Shown here piece after piece: positions 1-8,869 of a stretch of DNA of 64,000 bases. The notes below the pieces were generated by a model that was not told where the DNA came from, did not search any database, and saw only the letters and a program-made list of their open reading frames with translations. Each line of letters opens with the position of its first letter. Positions within the stretch are counted from its first letter, which is position 1. Origin of the DNA: an uncultured Clostridia bacterium (GTDB taxonomy: Bacteria > Bacillota > Clostridia > Oscillospirales > Acutalibacteraceae); NCBI GenBank assembly GCA_945787805.1, contig CALZID010000001.1:62001-126000 (forward strand). The letters are read 5' to 3'. The position numbers were made by a program, and so were the translations under genes.

Positions 1-1
1 G

Positions 2-364
2 AATATCGAAAAAAACTTAGATTATGTTTCCGCCGTTAAAAATCATTTTATTGAAAAAATAAAATCGGTTGACGGCATATATATAAATTCAACCGATGAC
101 AGCTTGCCGTATATAATCAATATTTCGGTTGAAGGCGTACCGTCACAGGTTATGCTCAACTCTCTCTCATCAATGGGAATTTATGTTTCTGCGGGCTCCG
201 CTTGTGCCAAAGGGCACAGAAGCGAAGTGTTGACATCAATGGGTGTTTCACCGAAACTTATTGACAGTGCAATCAGAATAAGTTTGGCAAAAACTACCAC
301 GGAAAATGATATGAATTTATTGTATAATGGAATAGTTGATACAATAAACAGAGTCAGGAGATAA
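2..364 (+). CDS. cysteine desulfurase, C-terminal part (gene enters from the left edge)
   Basis: This is the C-terminal 120 residues of a class V aminotransferase-fold cysteine desulfurase (NifS/IscS type), which removes sulfur from L-cysteine as a protein-bound persulfide using PLP. The frame is open back to base 2, so the gene is cut by the window edge and no start is visible. The active-site cysteine loop is visible as SAGSACAKG, the usual position of the persulfide-forming cysteine. The tail MNLLYNGIVDTI fits the family's terminal helix. It ends two bases before thiI, so the two are almost certainly cotranscribed, and this enzyme is the likely sulfur donor for ThiI. Confidence 0.9.
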   Translation, partial: NIEKNLDYVSAVKNHFIEKIKSVDGIYINSTDDSLPYIINISVEGVPSQVMLNSLSSMGIYVSAGSACAKGHRSEVLTSMGVSPKLIDSAIRISLAKTTTENDMNLLYNGIVDTINRVRR

Positions 365-366
365 AA

Positions 367-1539
367 ATGAAAGAAATTATACTCATAAAAAACGGCGAAT
401 TGGCGCTTAAAGGCTTAAACCGTTCTACTTTTGAAGATATTCTCATTAAAAATATCAGAAAGAGAATAAAACCTTTGGGCGATTTTGAATACAGAAAAGA
501 ACAGTCAACAGTATCGGTGGTGCCTATGGACGATTATGTTGATATGGACGAAGTAAGCGACAGAATCAGTCGGGTTTTCGGTATTGCCGCATTTTCAAGA
601 GCGTTGCAAGTGGAAAAAGATATTGATGTGATTTTAGAGCAAGCGCCGATTTATCTTGCCGAGCAGTTAAGAAATGCAAGGACATTTAAAGTCGAAGGCA
701 AACGCTCCGATAAGAAATTCCCGCTTAAATCACCTGAGCTTTCCGCAGAAGTGGGCGGCGCAATTCTATCAAAATTTCCGCACTTAAAAGTTGATGTGAG
801 AAATCCCGATATTCTTGTAACTATAGAAATCCGTGAAAAATTTGCATTTATTCGTGGCAATCAAACAAAGGGTGCAGGCGGAATGCCGACGGGTTCAGCG
901 GGTAAATCCGCAATTCTTATTTCAGGCGGAATTGACAGTCCCGTTGCAGCATATATGATGGCAAAGCGTGGCTTAGTGCTTAATGCAATTCATTTTGCTT
1001 CCCCACCGTATACTTCACCTCAGGCGGAAGAAAAGGTGCATAATCTTCTTCGCAAGGTTTCGAGATACAGCGGCAATATAACTCTTTTTACAGTCGGTTT
1101 TACGGAAATTCAAGAGGCAATCAGAGATAATTGCCCCGAAGAACTGTTTACGCTTGTAATGAGAAGATTTATGATGCGAATTTCACAAAGAATTGCCGAT
1201 AAAGAAGACTGCAAAGCCCTTATAACCGGCGAAAGCTTAGGTCAGGTTGCCAGTCAAACACTTAATGCTTTAGCTTGTACGGATGCGGTAGTTTCAATGC
1301 CCGTTTTCAGACCTGTTATCGGTCTTGATAAAGAAGAAATTATCAAAATTTCACGGCAGATTGATACTTTTGATATTTCGATTGAGCCTTTTGAAGACTG
1401 TTGTACAGTGTTTACACCTAAGCATCCGAAAACAAGACCGCAAATTTCTGTTTTAGAACAGGCGGAAGAGTCCCTTGATGTTGACGGACTTATTGACAGA
1501 GCACTTGAAAATACAAAAATCCAAAACATTTGCTTTTAA
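367..1539 (+). CDS. thiI: tRNA 4-thiouridine synthase ThiI
   Basis: ThiI adenylates U8 of tRNA and inserts sulfur to make 4-thiouridine; in some species it also serves thiazole synthesis. The 390-residue product has an N-terminal ferredoxin-like/THUMP region (roughly residues 1-165) and a PP-loop ATPase motif, SGGIDSP, at about residues 186-192. A conserved cysteine pair lies in EDCCTVFTPKHPKTRP near the C terminus. The C-terminal rhodanese domain of the E. coli protein is absent, as is usual in Firmicutes, where a dedicated cysteine desulfurase delivers sulfur directly. That desulfurase is the gene immediately upstream. A TPP-riboswitch thiamine transporter (thiT) lies 10 kb downstream. Confidence 0.95.
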   Translation: MKEIILIKNGELALKGLNRSTFEDILIKNIRKRIKPLGDFEYRKEQSTVSVVPMDDYVDMDEVSDRISRVFGIAAFSRALQVEKDIDVILEQAPIYLAEQLRNARTFKVEGKRSDKKFPLKSPELSAEVGGAILSKFPHLKVDVRNPDILVTIEIREKFAFIRGNQTKGAGGMPTGSAGKSAILISGGIDSPVAAYMMAKRGLVLNAIHFASPPYTSPQAEEKVHNLLRKVSRYSGNITLFTVGFTEIQEAIRDNCPEELFTLVMRRFMMRISQRIADKEDCKALITGESLGQVASQTLNALACTDAVVSMPVFRPVIGLDKEEIIKISRQIDTFDISIEPFEDCCTVFTPKHPKTRPQISVLEQAEESLDVDGLIDRALENTKIQNICF

Positions 1540-1548
1540 GGTGAAATA

Positions 1549-2028
1549 ATGACACTTGAAGAAAAAGTAGTTAAAATACTAAACGAAAAAGGACTTCTGC
1601 TCGCTTGCGCCGAGTCTTGTACGGGCGGGTTGATTGCAAAGCGCATTACCGATGTCAGCGGCTCTTCCGCAGTGTTTAATTGCGGAATAGTCAGTTACAG
1701 TAACGATATTAAAGAAAGTATTTTGGGCGTAAAACACGAAACACTTGAAAAATACGGTGCAGTCAGTGAACAAACGGTTCGTGAAATGGTGCAGGGTGTA
1801 CTGAGATTATCAAAGGCAGATATTGCCGTTTCGGTTTCGGGAATTGCAGGGCCTAACAGCGATAACACATTAAAACCCGTGGGTTTAATTTTTCTTGCAA
1901 TTGCTTATAATAACGAAATTAAGGTTGTTCGGCTTAACAACAGTTTTTCCGATGATATAAGAAATCAAAACAGGAAAAGTGCTGCCGATGAAGCGTTTAG
2001 AATGATACTGGATATGGTAGGTGAATAG
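1549..2028 (+). CDS. pncC: nicotinamide-nucleotide amidase PncC (stand-alone CinA C-terminal domain)
   Basis: The 159-residue protein is a single CinA C-terminal domain, the family that deamidates nicotinamide mononucleotide to recycle the pyridine ring of NAD. It shows the active-site motif CAESCTGGLIAKRI at about residues 20-33, the SYSNDIKESILGV stretch, GAVSEQTVREM, and the VSVSGIAGP loop. The N-terminal molybdopterin-like domain of full CinA is missing. It follows thiI by 9 bases and overlaps or abuts the next sortase gene, so it probably belongs to the same operon. Two genes downstream a second, degenerate CinA-like sequence appears fused to SpoIID. Confidence 0.9.
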   Translation: MTLEEKVVKILNEKGLLLACAESCTGGLIAKRITDVSGSSAVFNCGIVSYSNDIKESILGVKHETLEKYGAVSEQTVREMVQGVLRLSKADIAVSVSGIAGPNSDNTLKPVGLIFLAIAYNNEIKVVRLNNSFSDDIRNQNRKSAADEAFRMILDMVGE

Positions 2029-2029
2029 A

Positions 2030-2947
2030 TTGTCAGAAAATATGGGCAAGGGTAAAATCTTTATTATGGTTGTTTGTATAATTGTGTTTGTCTTGTCTTC
2101 TGCCGTATTGATAAAATATGTTGTTTCAGAATATAACAGTAATAAAATGTATGAAGAACTTGCAAATTCAGTTTCAACCGAAAATACGGACGATGAAGCT
2201 TCTGTGCCTGATTATTCTGCTCTCTATGAAAAAAATTCTGACTTTATCGGGTGGATTTCTGTTCCTAACACTTCAATAAACTATCCTGTTGTACAGTGTG
2301 ACAACAATGATTACTATTTGAGTAACAATTTTTTTAAAGCGAGAGACGCCCGGGGCGCAATTTTTATGGATTATCGGAATAACCCTGTAAATCTTGACTC
2401 AAATACGGTAATTTACGGTCATAACTGTTATAATACTAATATGTTTTCCGAACTTACAAAATTTCAAAATATTGATTTCTATAAATCAACTCCCGTGTTT
2501 GAATTTAACACTGTTGAAAAAGAGTACAAGTGGAAAATATACGGCGTATTTATTACAACGGCTAAGCCGGAAGAAGATAACGACTATATTTTCAATTATA
2601 CCTATCAACACATGGACGGCGAAAACTTTGACGGATTTATTGAAGAAATAAATAAACGCCGCTTATATGTAACCGATGTTGATATAAACGACGACGATAA
2701 AATGCTAATTCTTTCAACTTGCGTCAGAAGCCTTGATAAATATGAAAAGCTGAAAAAATATAAGGCTGATGCGAGACTTGTTGTGGTTGCCCGTGCCGTT
2801 AGAGACGGTGAGAGCGAAACCGTTGATGTGAGTAAAACATACAGTAATAAAAATGTAAAATATCCGCAAATTTATTATGATAATAAAAATATTGAAAATC
2901 CATATAAAAATGATGATAAATGGTATCCGAAGGAGGTTGTGCAATAA
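2030..2947 (+). CDS. class B sortase (first of a tandem pair)
   Basis: This is a membrane-anchored transpeptidase that cleaves a sorting signal in exported proteins and joins them to peptidoglycan or another acceptor. An N-terminal membrane segment (about residues 8-28) precedes a class B sortase domain of the usual type. The catalytic triad is visible: His in VIYGHNCYN (about residue 131), Cys in ILSTCVRS (about 231) and Arg in ADARLVVV (about 249). Starts at GTG 2021 and TTG 2030 are both possible; TTG 2030 has AGGTG six bases upstream, so I chose it. The gene overlaps the pncC end or nearly so, and its stop overlaps the start of the second sortase (TAATG), indicating translational coupling. 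Confidence 0.88.
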   Translation: MSENMGKGKIFIMVVCIIVFVLSSAVLIKYVVSEYNSNKMYEELANSVSTENTDDEASVPDYSALYEKNSDFIGWISVPNTSINYPVVQCDNNDYYLSNNFFKARDARGAIFMDYRNNPVNLDSNTVIYGHNCYNTNMFSELTKFQNIDFYKSTPVFEFNTVEKEYKWKIYGVFITTAKPEEDNDYIFNYTYQHMDGENFDGFIEEINKRRLYVTDVDINDDDKMLILSTCVRSLDKYEKLKKYKADARLVVVARAVRDGESETVDVSKTYSNKNVKYPQIYYDNKNIENPYKNDDKWYPKEVVQ

Positions 2948-4236
2948 TGAGTAATACTGAAAATAACGAAAGCGAAATTCTCACTTTTGAAGATTTGAGC
3001 AAAGAACTCGGTATAGCAGAAACTCCTAAAAAAGAAACCGTAACAAAAACAAATGATATTGCTGACGAGATTGAAAAGCAGCTTGACGCACAAGTTAATA
3101 GCGAGAGAGATAACGCTCAAAAGACTTTGATAGAAAACGGAAAAACTTTCGTAGATGTTACCGAACAATATGTTAAGTCGCCGGTTGTTCTTGAAACAAT
3201 TGAAGCTCCCATTGAAAAACCTGAACAGCAAAAGAAAAAGAGAAAAACTTTTAATCAAATTTTTTCTGATTTTTTCAGCGCAATTATCCCTTTGAAAAAA
3301 GACAGTACAAAAGAAAAAGTCAGAAAAATCATTATGGATATTTCAATAATCACCATAATCGGCTGCGTTGTTGCCTTTGGTGAGCTGTATAAGCAAAACC
3401 GCGAAGAGCTGAAGATGGAAGAAGAAATTAAAAATCAAATTGTTAATACCGATAATTTTGACGATAATCAATATGTCGAAGCGTGGCAGGAGCTTTTTGC
3501 ACAGTATCCTCAAATTGAATTTCCTGAGAATATGAATCTCAAATATTCATATCTCTATGCACTCAACCAAGATTTAGTGGGCTGGTTAAACATTCCGGGA
3601 ACAAATTTAGATGTTCAAGTTGTGCAAGGCTCCGATAATGACTATTATCTTCGCAGAGATTTTTACGGAAAATCAAATCGTTACGGCTGTCCGTATATGG
3701 ATTATAAAAATGACCCGAAATACCTTGATGACAATACAATCATTTACGGTCATCACATGACTGACGGCTTGATTTTTTCAAACCTTGATAAGTATAAAAC
3801 TTTAGAGGGCTACAAAGAATCTCCTATAATAGAGTACAATACTTTATACGATACATATTATTTTAAGGTTTTTGCGGCATTTTATATCAATGCAACACCT
3901 GCCGATGATAATAATTATTTCTTTAACTTTATGATTACCGATTTTTCAACTGATGAAAGATTTTTAAAGTTTGCAGATGAATTGAAAAAACGAAGCGTTA
4001 TTGATACAGGTGTCAGTGTGCAACCCGATGATAAACTCATTACATTGGTCACATGCACTTATGAATTTAACGATGCGAGATTTGTTGTGGTCGGAAGAAT
4101 GGTTCGTGAAAACGAAAATGTTGATGTTGACACGAGCAACGCAACTCTTAACACAAACCCGAAATTTCCGCAAGCATGGTATGATGTTAAAGGTTTGACA
4201 AATCCGTTTAAAGATGACAAAAAGTGGGATGAATAG
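2947..4236 (+). CDS. class B sortase with long cytoplasmic N-terminal extension (second of tandem pair)
   Basis: The 429-residue sortase has catalytic His in IIYGHHMTDG (about residue 269), Cys in LVTCTYEF (about 370) and Arg in DARFVVVGR (about 378). Unlike its neighbour it carries about 125 charged residues before its single membrane segment (about 128-148), ending in a lysine-rich patch. With the membrane segment placed this way, that extension would sit in the cytoplasm. The start ATG at 2947 is fixed by AAGGAGG at 2930-2936 and overlaps the previous stop codon. Both proteins share the IYGH and ARxVVVxRxVR blocks and a similar C-terminal NPxK-DDKW tail, so they probably arose by duplication. 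No obvious LPxTG or NPxTN substrate is encoded in the window. Confidence 0.88.
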   Translation: MSNTENNESEILTFEDLSKELGIAETPKKETVTKTNDIADEIEKQLDAQVNSERDNAQKTLIENGKTFVDVTEQYVKSPVVLETIEAPIEKPEQQKKKRKTFNQIFSDFFSAIIPLKKDSTKEKVRKIIMDISIITIIGCVVAFGELYKQNREELKMEEEIKNQIVNTDNFDDNQYVEAWQELFAQYPQIEFPENMNLKYSYLYALNQDLVGWLNIPGTNLDVQVVQGSDNDYYLRRDFYGKSNRYGCPYMDYKNDPKYLDDNTIIYGHHMTDGLIFSNLDKYKTLEGYKESPIIEYNTLYDTYYFKVFAAFYINATPADDNNYFFNFMITDFSTDERFLKFADELKKRSVIDTGVSVQPDDKLITLVTCTYEFNDARFVVVGRMVRENENVDVDTSNATLNTNPKFPQAWYDVKGLTNPFKDDKKWDE

Positions 4237-4286
4237 TTAGTTAAAATTTTAGATTTATATATGGGTAAAAGAGAGGTAGAATATTT

Positions 4287-6452
4287 ATGAAATTGAGATT
4301 GTTAGCGCTGAATGTTGACAAGAATATGCCTTTTGCAAGATTTCAGTCAAGAGTTGTCAGCAGTATCAGTATGTATTCTGATGAAAATGTATCTTTTGAA
4401 CATTTTGAAAGCTTGCAGGAAATTTTTGAAGCATTGCAGGACGCATTGGAAAATGATGAAATTATTATCACGGCTGTAGACACAAAGCATTACAATAAGC
4501 TGAAAACAGCTTTGATGCAGGCGCTTGAAACAGATGTTACATATAATCCGACAGTTCTCAATATGCTTGAGAGCGACGAAGAAATGGATGACAAAACCCG
4601 TAAAGCGTTTGCGGCTTTTCCCGAACCGGCAACTGTGTTCCTTTCAAAAGACGGTTTTTATTCCGGCTTCGGAATTGAAAACGGAGAGCAGTATTTGATA
4701 TTTATACCTATTGACAATGAAAGAATTAACTCCATTCTCAGAAACGGTGTTGTACCTTTCTTATCAAAAAATATTGAAGATGTTAACGGCGAAGAATTTT
4801 TAAGCGAAAATAAATACTATGATAACGAAAAAGTGGCAATAGCAGTAAAAAGACTCATTGACTCAGAGTCTATCGTTGCCGTTAACGGTACAAAAAATGC
4901 AGAAATCATCAAGAGCTGCGGCGACAGTGTTAAGGGCTTTGACAGTGTGTTTGTTTTCACTCCCCATGTTGAAGATAAAGGCGATGTGAACGCAACAGAA
5001 TATGCCGCACAGCTTGCCAAGGTCAGCTTGGACCTTTCGGCAGCAAATATCGGTGCATCAATCAGCGATATATACAATGCCGGTAATTCAAAATTTATAT
5101 GTATTGCAGTTGCAAATGATGAGTCTGCAATTGTTCGTAAAATATATATGTCGGAAGACGAAACAGAAGAAGCATTTATTGAAAGTGCGGCTATTGAACT
5201 TATTGAGCTTATAGGCGAAAAAGCCAGCGGTGTCAGAAGCGTTGGAATTGAAATAACGGACGGTCCTGAGTTTATTCCCGATGAAGATAAAAAACCGACT
5301 AATAAAAAGTCAATGATAATTTTTGCGGTTGTTCTCGGCGCCATCGTGATAATTTGTGTAGCATTGGGCATTGTCTATAAAGTTCAAGGTGAAAACGGAG
5401 CATTATCTAACGCACTTAATTCAATTTTCGGCAATGAGACAACAACTGAAACAACAACCGAGTCAACGACAGAATCAACAACAGAGCCTGTCACCGATGC
5501 AAAGCCGACTGCAATGAAGCTTTCAGATTATATGATGGCTGATATTATTGCTCTTGAAAAGAAGAAGAGTGAAGCACAAACTTCAACAACAGAACCTGTA
5601 ACCGCTACAGAAAACGAAAGCACAACAGGAGCGGAAATAGTTGAAGATAAGGGCGCTCCTGCAACAATGAAAATCAACGGTGTTGAAATCGATGCAAAAG
5701 AAGCACTTGCAAGACTCGTTATGACCGAAATGGGTGAAGGTTATAATATTGAAGCAGTTAAAGCGCAGACTGTTGTAATTTATACATATCTCAAATACAG
5801 AGATACAAATTTTGAAATCGACGGTGTTTTAATAAGCGAAACATATAACGATGAAATAAAGACCGCAGTTGATGAGGTTTTCGGCAGATATCTCAGTGTA
5901 AAGGATGAAGTTGCGCTCACACCGTATTTTGCAGTTGCCGCAGGAAAAACTGCAAACGGCGCCGATATTTTCTCAAAAGAATATGATTATCTTAAACCGG
6001 TTGCAATTAACGGAAACCCTGATTCAAAGGCAGAAACATACAAAATTGAAAGAAAAATTACCTTGGGCGAAATGAAAGGAATGCTTCTTAAATATAACAA
6101 TAAGCTAACACTTGACGAAGACCCGGCATTGTGGATAAGCGTTGCTGCTCATGATACTGCAGTTTCTTCAAGCATTGGCTATGTCACGAAGGTTTCAGTT
6201 GGCGGAACCGAAATTTCAGGTCTTGAATTTAAAAATGAAGTAATCGGTTCAGCAATTATGTCGTCTCATTGCTTCACCGTGTTCTATAACGAAAGTGACA
6301 GTTCATTTACAATTACAACTTACGGTAACGGCTTGGGTGTAGGTATGAGCCAAACAGGCGCAAATCACCTTGCAAATACAGGTATGAAATATGACAAAAT
6401 CCTTTCAACTTATTATAAAGGAACAACATTGACAAAGGAGAAAAATATATGA
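4287..6452 (+). CDS. membrane protein: degenerate CinA-like cytoplasmic region, TM helix, Thr-rich linker and extracellular SpoIID domain
   Basis: The 721-residue protein has four parts. Residues 1-165 resemble the molybdopterin-like half of Cin[18 protein letters not shown], then [28 protein letters not shown] and NGVVPFL. Residues 175-320 resemble its PncC half, with [18 protein letters not shown] at about 252, but the catalytic ESCTGG is replaced by NGTKNA (about 201-206). A membrane helix follows at about 343-364, then a Thr/Glu-rich linker (about 377-405). The C-terminal 260 residues are a SpoIID domain, with [17 protein letters not shown] and [11 protein letters not shown]. SpoIID is a peptidoglycan lytic transglycosylase of sporulation. 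The ribosome site AGAGGTAG fits the ATG. SpoIID assignment is firm; the CinA part is my reading by eye. Confidence 0.8.
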   Translation: MKLRLLALNVDKNMPFARFQSRVVSSISMYSDENVSFEHFESLQEIFEALQDALENDEIIITAVDTKHYNKLKTALMQALETDVTYNPTVLNMLESDEEMDDKTRKAFAAFPEPATVFLSKDGFYSGFGIENGEQYLIFIPIDNERINSILRNGVVPFLSKNIEDVNGEEFLSENKYYDNEKVAIAVKRLIDSESIVAVNGTKNAEIIKSCGDSVKGFDSVFVFTPHVEDKGDVNATEYAAQLAKVSLDLSAANIGASISDIYNAGNSKFICIAVANDESAIVRKIYMSEDETEEAFIESAAIELIELIGEKASGVRSVGIEITDGPEFIPDEDKKPTNKKSMIIFAVVLGAIVIICVALGIVYKVQGENGALSNALNSIFGNETTTETTTESTTESTTEPVTDAKPTAMKLSDYMMADIIALEKKKSEAQTSTTEPVTATENESTTGAEIVEDKGAPATMKINGVEIDAKEALARLVMTEMGEGYNIEAVKAQTVVIYTYLKYRDTNFEIDGVLISETYNDEIKTAVDEVFGRYLSVKDEVALTPYFAVAAGKTANGADIFSKEYDYLKPVAINGNPDSKAETYKIERKITLGEMKGMLLKYNNKLTLDEDPALWISVAAHDTAVSSSIGYVTKVSVGGTEISGLEFKNEVIGSAIMSSHCFTVFYNESDSSFTITTYGNGLGVGMSQTGANHLANTGMKYDKILSTYYKGTTLTKEKNI

Positions 6453-7471
6453 GTAAGATTTTGGTAACAGGCGGCGCAGGTTTTATTGGCTCACACACAT
6501 GTGTTGAGCTTCTCAATGCGGGATATGAAATTGTAGTGGTTGATAATCTCTACAATTCCAGCGAAAAATCTCTTGACAGAGTTCGTGAACTTACAGGAAA
6601 GGATTTCCCGTTTTATCCGTTTGATATCCGTGATAAAGAGAATATGCAAAAGATTTTTGATGACCATAAAATTGATGCTTGCATTCATTTTGCAGGTCTT
6701 AAAGCAGTGGGTGAGAGTTGTCAAAAACCCCTTGAATATTATGATAATAATATTGGCGGAACATTGGCTCTTTGCGAAGTTATGAAGAATAACGAATGCA
6801 AAAAAATTGTTTTCAGCTCATCTGCAACAGTTTACGGAATGGACAATATTTCGCCTCTTAAAGAAACAATGAAAACGGGTGGAACTACCAATCCTTACGG
6901 AACAACAAAATATATGATTGAAATCATTCTTGAAGATTTCCATAAAGCCGATAAAGAGTGGGGAGTAACATTACTTCGTTACTTTAATCCAATCGGTGCG
7001 CATAAAAGCGGCAGAATCGGAGAAAATCCAAATGGAATTCCAAACAATCTTATGCCATATATCACACAGGTTGCAATCGGAAAATTACCGCAACTTAATG
7101 TGTTTGGCGATGATTATAACACACATGACGGTACAGGCGTCAGAGACTACATTCATGTTGTTGATTTAGCGCTCGGTCATGTTAAAGCGGTTGAGAAAAT
7201 TCTTAGCAACACACCTGCAGTAAATATATATAATCTCGGCACAGGCAAAGGTTACAGTGTTCTTGATATTGTTAAAGCATTTGAACAGGCTTCGGGACAG
7301 AAGATAAACTATAAGATTGCTGACCGTCGTCCCGGTGACCTTGATATTTGCTATTCCGATGCGTCAAAGGCTCTTAATGAATTGGGCTGGAAAGCCGAAA
7401 GAGATCTCTTGGAAATGTGCGAAGACTCTTGGCGTTGGCAGAGCAACAATCCTAACGGATTTGACGAATAA
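6449..7471 (+). CDS. galE: UDP-glucose 4-epimerase GalE
   Basis: This short-chain dehydrogenase/reductase-family epimerase interconverts UDP-glucose and UDP-galactose, feeding the Leloir pathway and surface polysaccharide synthesis. The 340-residue length is standard. The N terminus has the Rossmann NAD motif [15 protein letters not shown]; the catalytic region shows SSSATVYG and the YxxxK pair in [11 protein letters not shown], followed by [17 protein letters not shown]. The ATG overlaps the stop of the SpoIID-like gene, with AAAGGAG just upstream, so the two are translationally coupled. The window also carries an alpha-galactosidase (41.7 kb) that could supply galactose. Confidence 0.95.
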   Translation: MSKILVTGGAGFIGSHTCVELLNAGYEIVVVDNLYNSSEKSLDRVRELTGKDFPFYPFDIRDKENMQKIFDDHKIDACIHFAGLKAVGESCQKPLEYYDNNIGGTLALCEVMKNNECKKIVFSSSATVYGMDNISPLKETMKTGGTTNPYGTTKYMIEIILEDFHKADKEWGVTLLRYFNPIGAHKSGRIGENPNGIPNNLMPYITQVAIGKLPQLNVFGDDYNTHDGTGVRDYIHVVDLALGHVKAVEKILSNTPAVNIYNLGTGKGYSVLDIVKAFEQASGQKINYKIADRRPGDLDICYSDASKALNELGWKAERDLLEMCEDSWRWQSNNPNGFDE

Positions 7472-7493
7472 TAATTTTTATGAGGATGTTAAA

Positions 7494-8096
7494 ATGAGAG
7501 TATTTGATTTTGATAATACTATTTATGATGGCGAAAGCGGAATGGATATCTTTCTTTACTACTTAAAGAAAGACCCAAAAGGTGTTGCGAAATTTGTTCC
7601 AAAATTTATGGAAGGCTTTTTGAAATATAAGCGCCATGTTATCACAATAGATGAAGTCAAGACAAAATACGCTTTGCATTTAAAGGAATATCTTGAAAAA
7701 ATCGAAAATATAAATGATGATTTTGAAAAGTTTTGGGATATTAACGAAAAAAACATTAAAGCCTTTTATTATAAAATAAAAAAAGTAGATGATATAATTC
7801 TTTCGGCTTGTCCGAAGTGCCTTTTAGAAGTTATGACAAACAGACTGGGCATTAAAAATGTAATTGCCACAGAATTAAATCCGAATACAGGTGAAATCGG
7901 TGAAATATGTTATAACAAAAATAAGGTGAAAATGTTCCGTGAAGTTTACGGCGATACAACTATTGATGAATTCTACACGGATTCAATCAGTGACAAGCCT
8001 ATTATGGATATATCGAGAAATGTTTTTCTTGTTAACGGAGATAAAATCATAAAAATTAAAAAGGACGGAATTTATCTCGATAAAAAATTTGAATAA
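7494..8096 (+). CDS. HAD-superfamily (subfamily IB-like) phosphatase
   Basis: The 200-residue protein begins with the HAD motif I, VFDFDNTIYDGES, in which the first Asp is the expected phospho-acceptor. SACPKCLLE supplies the motif II serine, and the Mg-binding motif III is YTDSISDKPIMD near residue 165. The predicted cap insertion and length fit the phosphoserine-phosphatase-like IB group, but substrate cannot be read from sequence. The ATG at 7494 has GAGGATG upstream; longer in-frame starts lie inside galE and are not supported. It follows galE by 22 bases. Its end abuts the RNase P RNA gene. Confidence 0.82.
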   Translation: MRVFDFDNTIYDGESGMDIFLYYLKKDPKGVAKFVPKFMEGFLKYKRHVITIDEVKTKYALHLKEYLEKIENINDDFEKFWDINEKNIKAFYYKIKKVDDIILSACPKCLLEVMTNRLGIKNVIATELNPNTGEIGEICYNKNKVKMFREVYGDTTIDEFYTDSISDKPIMDISRNVFLVNGDKIIKIKKDGIYLDKKFE

Positions 8097-8107
8097 TCAG
8101 AAATAAA

Positions 8108-8440
8108 AATGAGTTGGTTGGGCAGTTGCGCAAATTATATTTGTGAGGAAAGTCCGAGCATCACACAGCAGGGTAACGGCTAACGGCCGCCGAGGGTGAC
8201 CTTAGGGAAAGTGCATAGAAAATTACCGCCACATTTTGTGGTAAGGGTGGAAAGGCGAGGTAAGAGCTCACCGGCGTTACAGAGATGTAACGGCCGAGCA
8301 AACCCTACCCGATGCAACGTCGACAGAAGTTGTCAGCTGGGCAGATACTTCGAAAGACGGCTTCAGGCACATAGCAATATGTGTCGCAGATAGATAATTG
8401 CCTTAAAAGACAGAACTCGGCTTACAGACCGACTCATTTT
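8108..8440 (+). ncRNA. rnpB: RNase P RNA (bacterial, type A-like)
   Basis: The RNA component of RNase P, which trims tRNA 5' ends. The strand carries the hallmark conserved blocks: GAGGAAAGTCCGAGC at about 8140-8155, AGGGTGACCTTAGGGAAAGTGC, GGTAAGAGCTCACCGG, GTAAACCC-like GAGCAAACCCTACCCG, and the 3' universal block AGATAGATAATTGCC followed by ACAGAACTCGGCTTACAG. The ends ATGAGT (8111) and ACTCAT (8432-8437) pair to close helix P1. It lies between the HAD gene and a small membrane-protein gene and is followed by a terminator. A 65-codon open frame across it is spurious. Confidence 0.95.
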
Positions 8441-8451
8441 GAAAATTTAAC

Positions 8452-8480
8452 GGGCTTGTTTATTCAAGTCCTTTATTTTT
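8452..8480 (+). terminator. intrinsic terminator of rnpB
   Basis: GGGCTTG (8452-8458) pairs with CAAGTCC (8465-8471), with one G-U pair, followed by a T-rich run CTTTATTTTT. Its placement just 3' of RNase P RNA fits. Confidence 0.7.
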
Positions 8481-8524
8481 AACCAAAAAACATAATCACC
8501 GTATAATATGTTGAGGTGATTTTT

Positions 8525-8869
8525 ATGCTTGAAGCTTTGATAGGGTCCTTTTTCTTGTGCTCAACATTGCTGGGAATAGTTGCATTTTGTTATATAATTA
8601 TGTTAAAATTATTGATACCGAAAAGCAAAAAAGATTTTTTCGTATTTCTGCCTTGCAATATAACAAGCTGCGATGTGAGAAAAAGAGCGTATGCTTTGAG
8701 AATGAAACTGAATTTGATGGGTGAAGATGCTCACGGAAAAATAGTTGTTCTCGATTCGGGTATGAGCGAAACAGAAAAAGATGATATTCTTGAAATCTGT
8801 AAAGAAAGCAATGGAATATATTTTGTTGAAGAAGAACATTTAAAGGATTTTTTTCATGGAAGAGTTTGA
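8525..8869 (+). CDS. small membrane protein of unknown function
   Basis: The 114-residue product has one strong N-terminal membrane segment (about residues 4-28) followed by a soluble region of about 85 residues containing SGMSETEKDDILEICKE. I do not recognise a family. Starting at ATG 8525 is preferred because GAGGTGAT ends five bases upstream; an in-frame GTG at 8516 lies inside that ribosome site. Its last 14 bases overlap the start of recD2, so the two are translationally coupled. That arrangement suggests cotranscription, not a shared function. Confidence 0.7.
   Translation: MLEALIGSFFLCSTLLGIVAFCYIIMLKLLIPKSKKDFFVFLPCNITSCDVRKRAYALRMKLNLMGEDAHGKIVVLDSGMSETEKDDILEICKESNGIYFVEEEHLKDFFHGRV

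Noticed and set aside
5430-5510. ACAACN-type near-repeats in the SpoIID fusion gene considered as a DNA repeat element
   Set aside because: They encode a Thr/Glu-rich flexible linker, which explains the low complexity.
8196-8393. 65-codon open frame on the plus strand
   Set aside because: It lies within the highly conserved RNase P RNA; its sequence is explained by RNA structure and it has no ribosome site.
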